This document shows, piece by piece, positions 5,695-7,714 of a DNA stretch of 7,714 nt. Location: contig JBCBWF010000247.1 in the NCBI GenBank assembly GCA_039817245.1, forward strand, positions 1 to 7,714, written 5' to 3'. Both the position numbers and the translations under genes were made by a program. Every line of letters starts with the position of its first letter. Position 1 is the first letter of the stretch. Source of the DNA: Thermohalobaculum sp039817245. GTDB taxonomy: Bacteria > Pseudomonadota > Alphaproteobacteria > Rhodobacterales > Rhodobacteraceae. The notes beneath the pieces were generated by a model that was given only the letters and a program-made list of their open reading frames with translations, did not search any database and was not told the DNA's origin.

Positions 5695-7714
5695 TGCGTC
5701 TGCTGGCGCATCATCTGGCGGATGAGCACGGTGTCCGAGCCGCCGAAGCCGGTGGTCTCGTCCTCGCCGCGATACCAGAACTCATCCATCCGGTGGACGC
5801 CGAGCTGGGCGCCGGGATCCCAGGCATAGAGCCCCTCGGCGGGGACGTTGGCGAGGCGCATGTCGCGCACGAGCGGCATGGGCGCGCGGGCGACGGTGCC
5901 GATGGTGAAGACCTGCTCGGCATGGATGGCGAGCATCTCGCGCCAGGCCGCGGCACGCTCGGCGCGGTTGGTGGCCTGGGACCATTCCTCGTAGAGCGCA
6001 AGCAGGCGCTGGGCCTCCGGCAGGTCCGGCGCCTCGCCGACGCGGCCCTTGGTCTCGTAGTGCTGGCCCCAGCGCGGCCAGCAGAAGGAGGCCTGGCGGA
6101 TGGGCGCGACCTCGTCCGGCGGGCTGTCCGGCGTGGGGATGCCGTTGTTCCAGCCCCACCAGCTCACCATCATCGAGCGGCCGGAATAGGCGCGGTTGCG
6201 CAGGATGTCGCGGTCGAGCGCCTTCACGAGCAGGCGGATGCCGAGATCGCGCCAGGTGGCGGCGATGATCTCGAGCGCGTCCTCCTCCTCGCGCCGCTCG
6301 CCGGCGGTCTCGATGACGATCTCCATGGGCCGGCCGTCGGAGAGGAGGCGGATGCCGGCGCCGTTGCGCTCGGTGAGGCCGATCTCGTCGAGGAGGCGGT
6401 TGGCCTCGGCCGGGTCGAACCGGGCCCAGGCGGTCGCCTCGGCGGGGTCGAAGAAGGGGCTCTCCTCCAGCGCCGCCACGCCGCGCTCCTTGGCGAGGCC
6501 GAAATAGAGCACCTTGTTGATCGCCTTGCGGCTGACGCCGAGGCTGAGCGCGCGGCGGAAGCGGACATCGCGGAAGAGCGCCCGCCAGACCGGGTCGGCA
6601 TAGGTGAGGTTGGGGTAGAGGGCGACCTCGCTGGCCGCGCCCGAGCGCCAGAGCGTGCTCTCGAAGGAGGCGTCGCGCTCGGCGCGCTTCAGCACCGGCG
6701 CGTCGGCGAAGCTGAGGCCGCGGGCCTGCAGATCGGCTTCGCCGAGCGTGGTCTTGGCGGGGATGAGGCCCGAGGCGGCGATCTCCAACTCGACGGTGTC
6801 GAGATAGGGGAGCTGGCGGCCGTTGACGTCCACGCGGTGGTAGAACGGGTTGCGCTCAAGCACATAGCGCCGCCCGTTGCGGGGCGAGGTGTTGCGCCAA
6901 GGCTGGAGGACCGGCAGCGAGATGTTGTCGAACCGGTAGAGATTGTCGAGGCGGTTATGCAGCTGCGCCCAGTTCCGCGCCTTCTTGGCCTTCATGTAGT
7001 CCTCGAAGGTGGCGGGATCGGTGTAGCGCGCGTGGAACTGCCGCAGGTAATGCGCGGGGCGGTAGATATAGACCGGCCGCGCCTGGGCCAGCGCCGGCAG
7101 GAAGCGCGGATTGGGCATGGACCAGGTGAAGCGGATGCTCACCGGGTCGATGACGGTGACCTCGGGCGGCTGGCCGTCCACCAGAAGCTCCACGGGCGGG
7201 CCGGAGGGCGAGAGCTCCTCGTTGTTGGCCACGTCCTCCCACCAGTAGCGGATATCCTCGGTGGTGAAGGGCGCGCCGTCGGACCATTTGTGGCCGCGGC
7301 GCAGATGCAGCGTGTAGCTGCGCCCGTCCGGGCTGATCTCCACCTCGCGCAGCAGGTCGGGCACCAGCTCGTAGTCCGAGTTGTAGCCGACGAGGCGGGC
7401 ATAGCCCCAGGCGGCCATGTAGCGGACATCCTTGGCGCGCGAGATGAACATGCGCGCCATGCCGCCATGCGCGCCGGGGGTGCGGCCGCGCTCGACGAGA
7501 TCGACCACGAGCGGGTCTACGGGCAGGCGCTCGGCGACGGGCGGCAGGAGGCCCTCGCCGATCCGCTCCTCGAGCAGCGGGGTCTCCTGCAGCTCCTGGG
7601 GCAGAAGCTCCCGGGTCTGCGCCGCGGCGGGGCGCGGGAGGAGGAGCGCTGCGAGGAGAAGCGCCGCGGCGAGGGGGACGAGGCTCAGGCGGGCAAGGCT
7701 GAAGCGGGCGAGGC
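5691..7714 (-). CDS. ABC transporter solute-binding protein, family 5 (SBP_bac_5), 5' partial
   Basis: The frame stays open to the right edge of the window; 673 residues are visible and only a few N-terminal ones should be missing. The visible start LARFSLARLS followed by a hydrophobic run and RPAAAQ (28-32) is a signal peptide cleaved before Q32, so a GTG at 7508 is not the start. The SBP_bac_5 domain includes YELVPDLLREVEISPDGRSY (114-133), HLRRGHKWSDGAPFTTEDI (136-154), and later FRDVRFRRALSLGVSRKAIN in the second lobe. It should bind the solute in the periplasm and deliver it to the two permeases downstream. Its length exceeds that of typical DppA/OppA (about 530), as in a longer subgroup that includes carbohydrate-linked members. 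The C-terminal region contains WWGWNNG and CWPRWGQHYE, aromatic-rich segments that may shape the binding site. A peptide or an oligosaccharide are both possible ligands. Confidence 0.9.
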   Translation of the reverse strand, partial: LARFSLARLSLVPLAAALLLAALLLPRPAAAQTRELLPQELQETPLLEERIGEGLLPPVAERLPVDPLVVDLVERGRTPGAHGGMARMFISRAKDVRYMAAWGYARLVGYNSDYELVPDLLREVEISPDGRSYTLHLRRGHKWSDGAPFTTEDIRYWWEDVANNEELSPSGPPVELLVDGQPPEVTVIDPVSIRFTWSMPNPRFLPALAQARPVYIYRPAHYLRQFHARYTDPATFEDYMKAKKARNWAQLHNRLDNLYRFDNISLPVLQPWRNTSPRNGRRYVLERNPFYHRVDVNGRQLPYLDTVELEIAASGLIPAKTTLGEADLQARGLSFADAPVLKRAERDASFESTLWRSGAASEVALYPNLTYADPVWRALFRDVRFRRALSLGVSRKAINKVLYFGLAKERGVAALEESPFFDPAEATAWARFDPAEANRLLDEIGLTERNGAGIRLLSDGRPMEIVIETAGERREEEDALEIIAATWRDLGIRLLVKALDRDILRNRAYSGRSMMVSWWGWNNGIPTPDSPPDEVAPIRQASFCWPRWGQHYETKGRVGEAPDLPEAQRLLALYEEWSQATNRAERAAAWREMLAIHAEQVFTIGTVARAPMPLVRDMRLANVPAEGLYAWDPGAQLGVHRMDEFWYRGEDETTGFGGSDTVLIRQMMRQQTQ

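Noticed and set aside
5089..5829. Plus-strand open frame opposite the OppB-type permease and binding protein
   Set aside because: The highly charged His/Arg/Glu-rich translation is typical of an antisense frame; the opposite strand encodes recognisable proteins throughout.
7506..7508. GTG at 7508 as start of the binding protein
   Set aside because: The frame continues upstream through a proline- and glutamate-rich linker into a clear signal peptide ending AAAQ, so the true start is beyond the window.

Overview
The window is very GC-rich, with strong codon bias toward G or C in third positions and dense ATGA/GTGA gene overlaps. Together with a GAAC-N7-GAAC site of the alphaproteobacterial LexA type and the character of the proteins, this suggests an alphaproteobacterium, probably of the Rhodobacterales. 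That placement is an inference; no rRNA or marker gene is present.

Left block (1-2458, plus strand). Three tightly overlapping genes form one unit: the C-terminal part of a MurG-like glycosyltransferase, a class I SAM-dependent methyltransferase (ATGA overlap), and a five-bladed-propeller protein resembling the GH43/GH32 superfamily (GTGA overlap). Together they look like part of a glycan (capsule, exopolysaccharide or glycolipid) building and modification cluster. The first 132 bases are abnormal. They are bounded by inverted repeats, and the reverse complement, not the plus strand, encodes the conserved family sequence expected just before the rest of the glycosyltransferase. The segment is therefore inverted relative to the gene, either as a real DNA inversion or as a fold-back or assembly artefact at a contig end.

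Middle (2459-2952). This is a convergent intergenic region of about 500 bases with no convincing gene. It holds an AT-rich island bracketed by a 17-base inverted repeat (16/17 matching). Inside the island are a LexA-type site, an 11-base-period tandem repeat and a possible 52-codon ORF. A GC-rich hairpin lies just past the end of the minus-strand block.

Right block (2953-7714, minus strand). Reading from right to left: an extracytoplasmic solute-binding protein of family 5 (start codon just beyond the window), an OppB/DppB-type permease, an OppC/DppC-type permease with a large extracytoplasmic insert, and, after 43 bases, a secreted low-complexity Ala/Thr/Asp-rich helical protein. The transporter genes are joined by ATGA overlaps and encode an import system for an oligopeptide or possibly an oligosaccharide. 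No ATP-binding subunit is visible, so those genes must lie outside the window.
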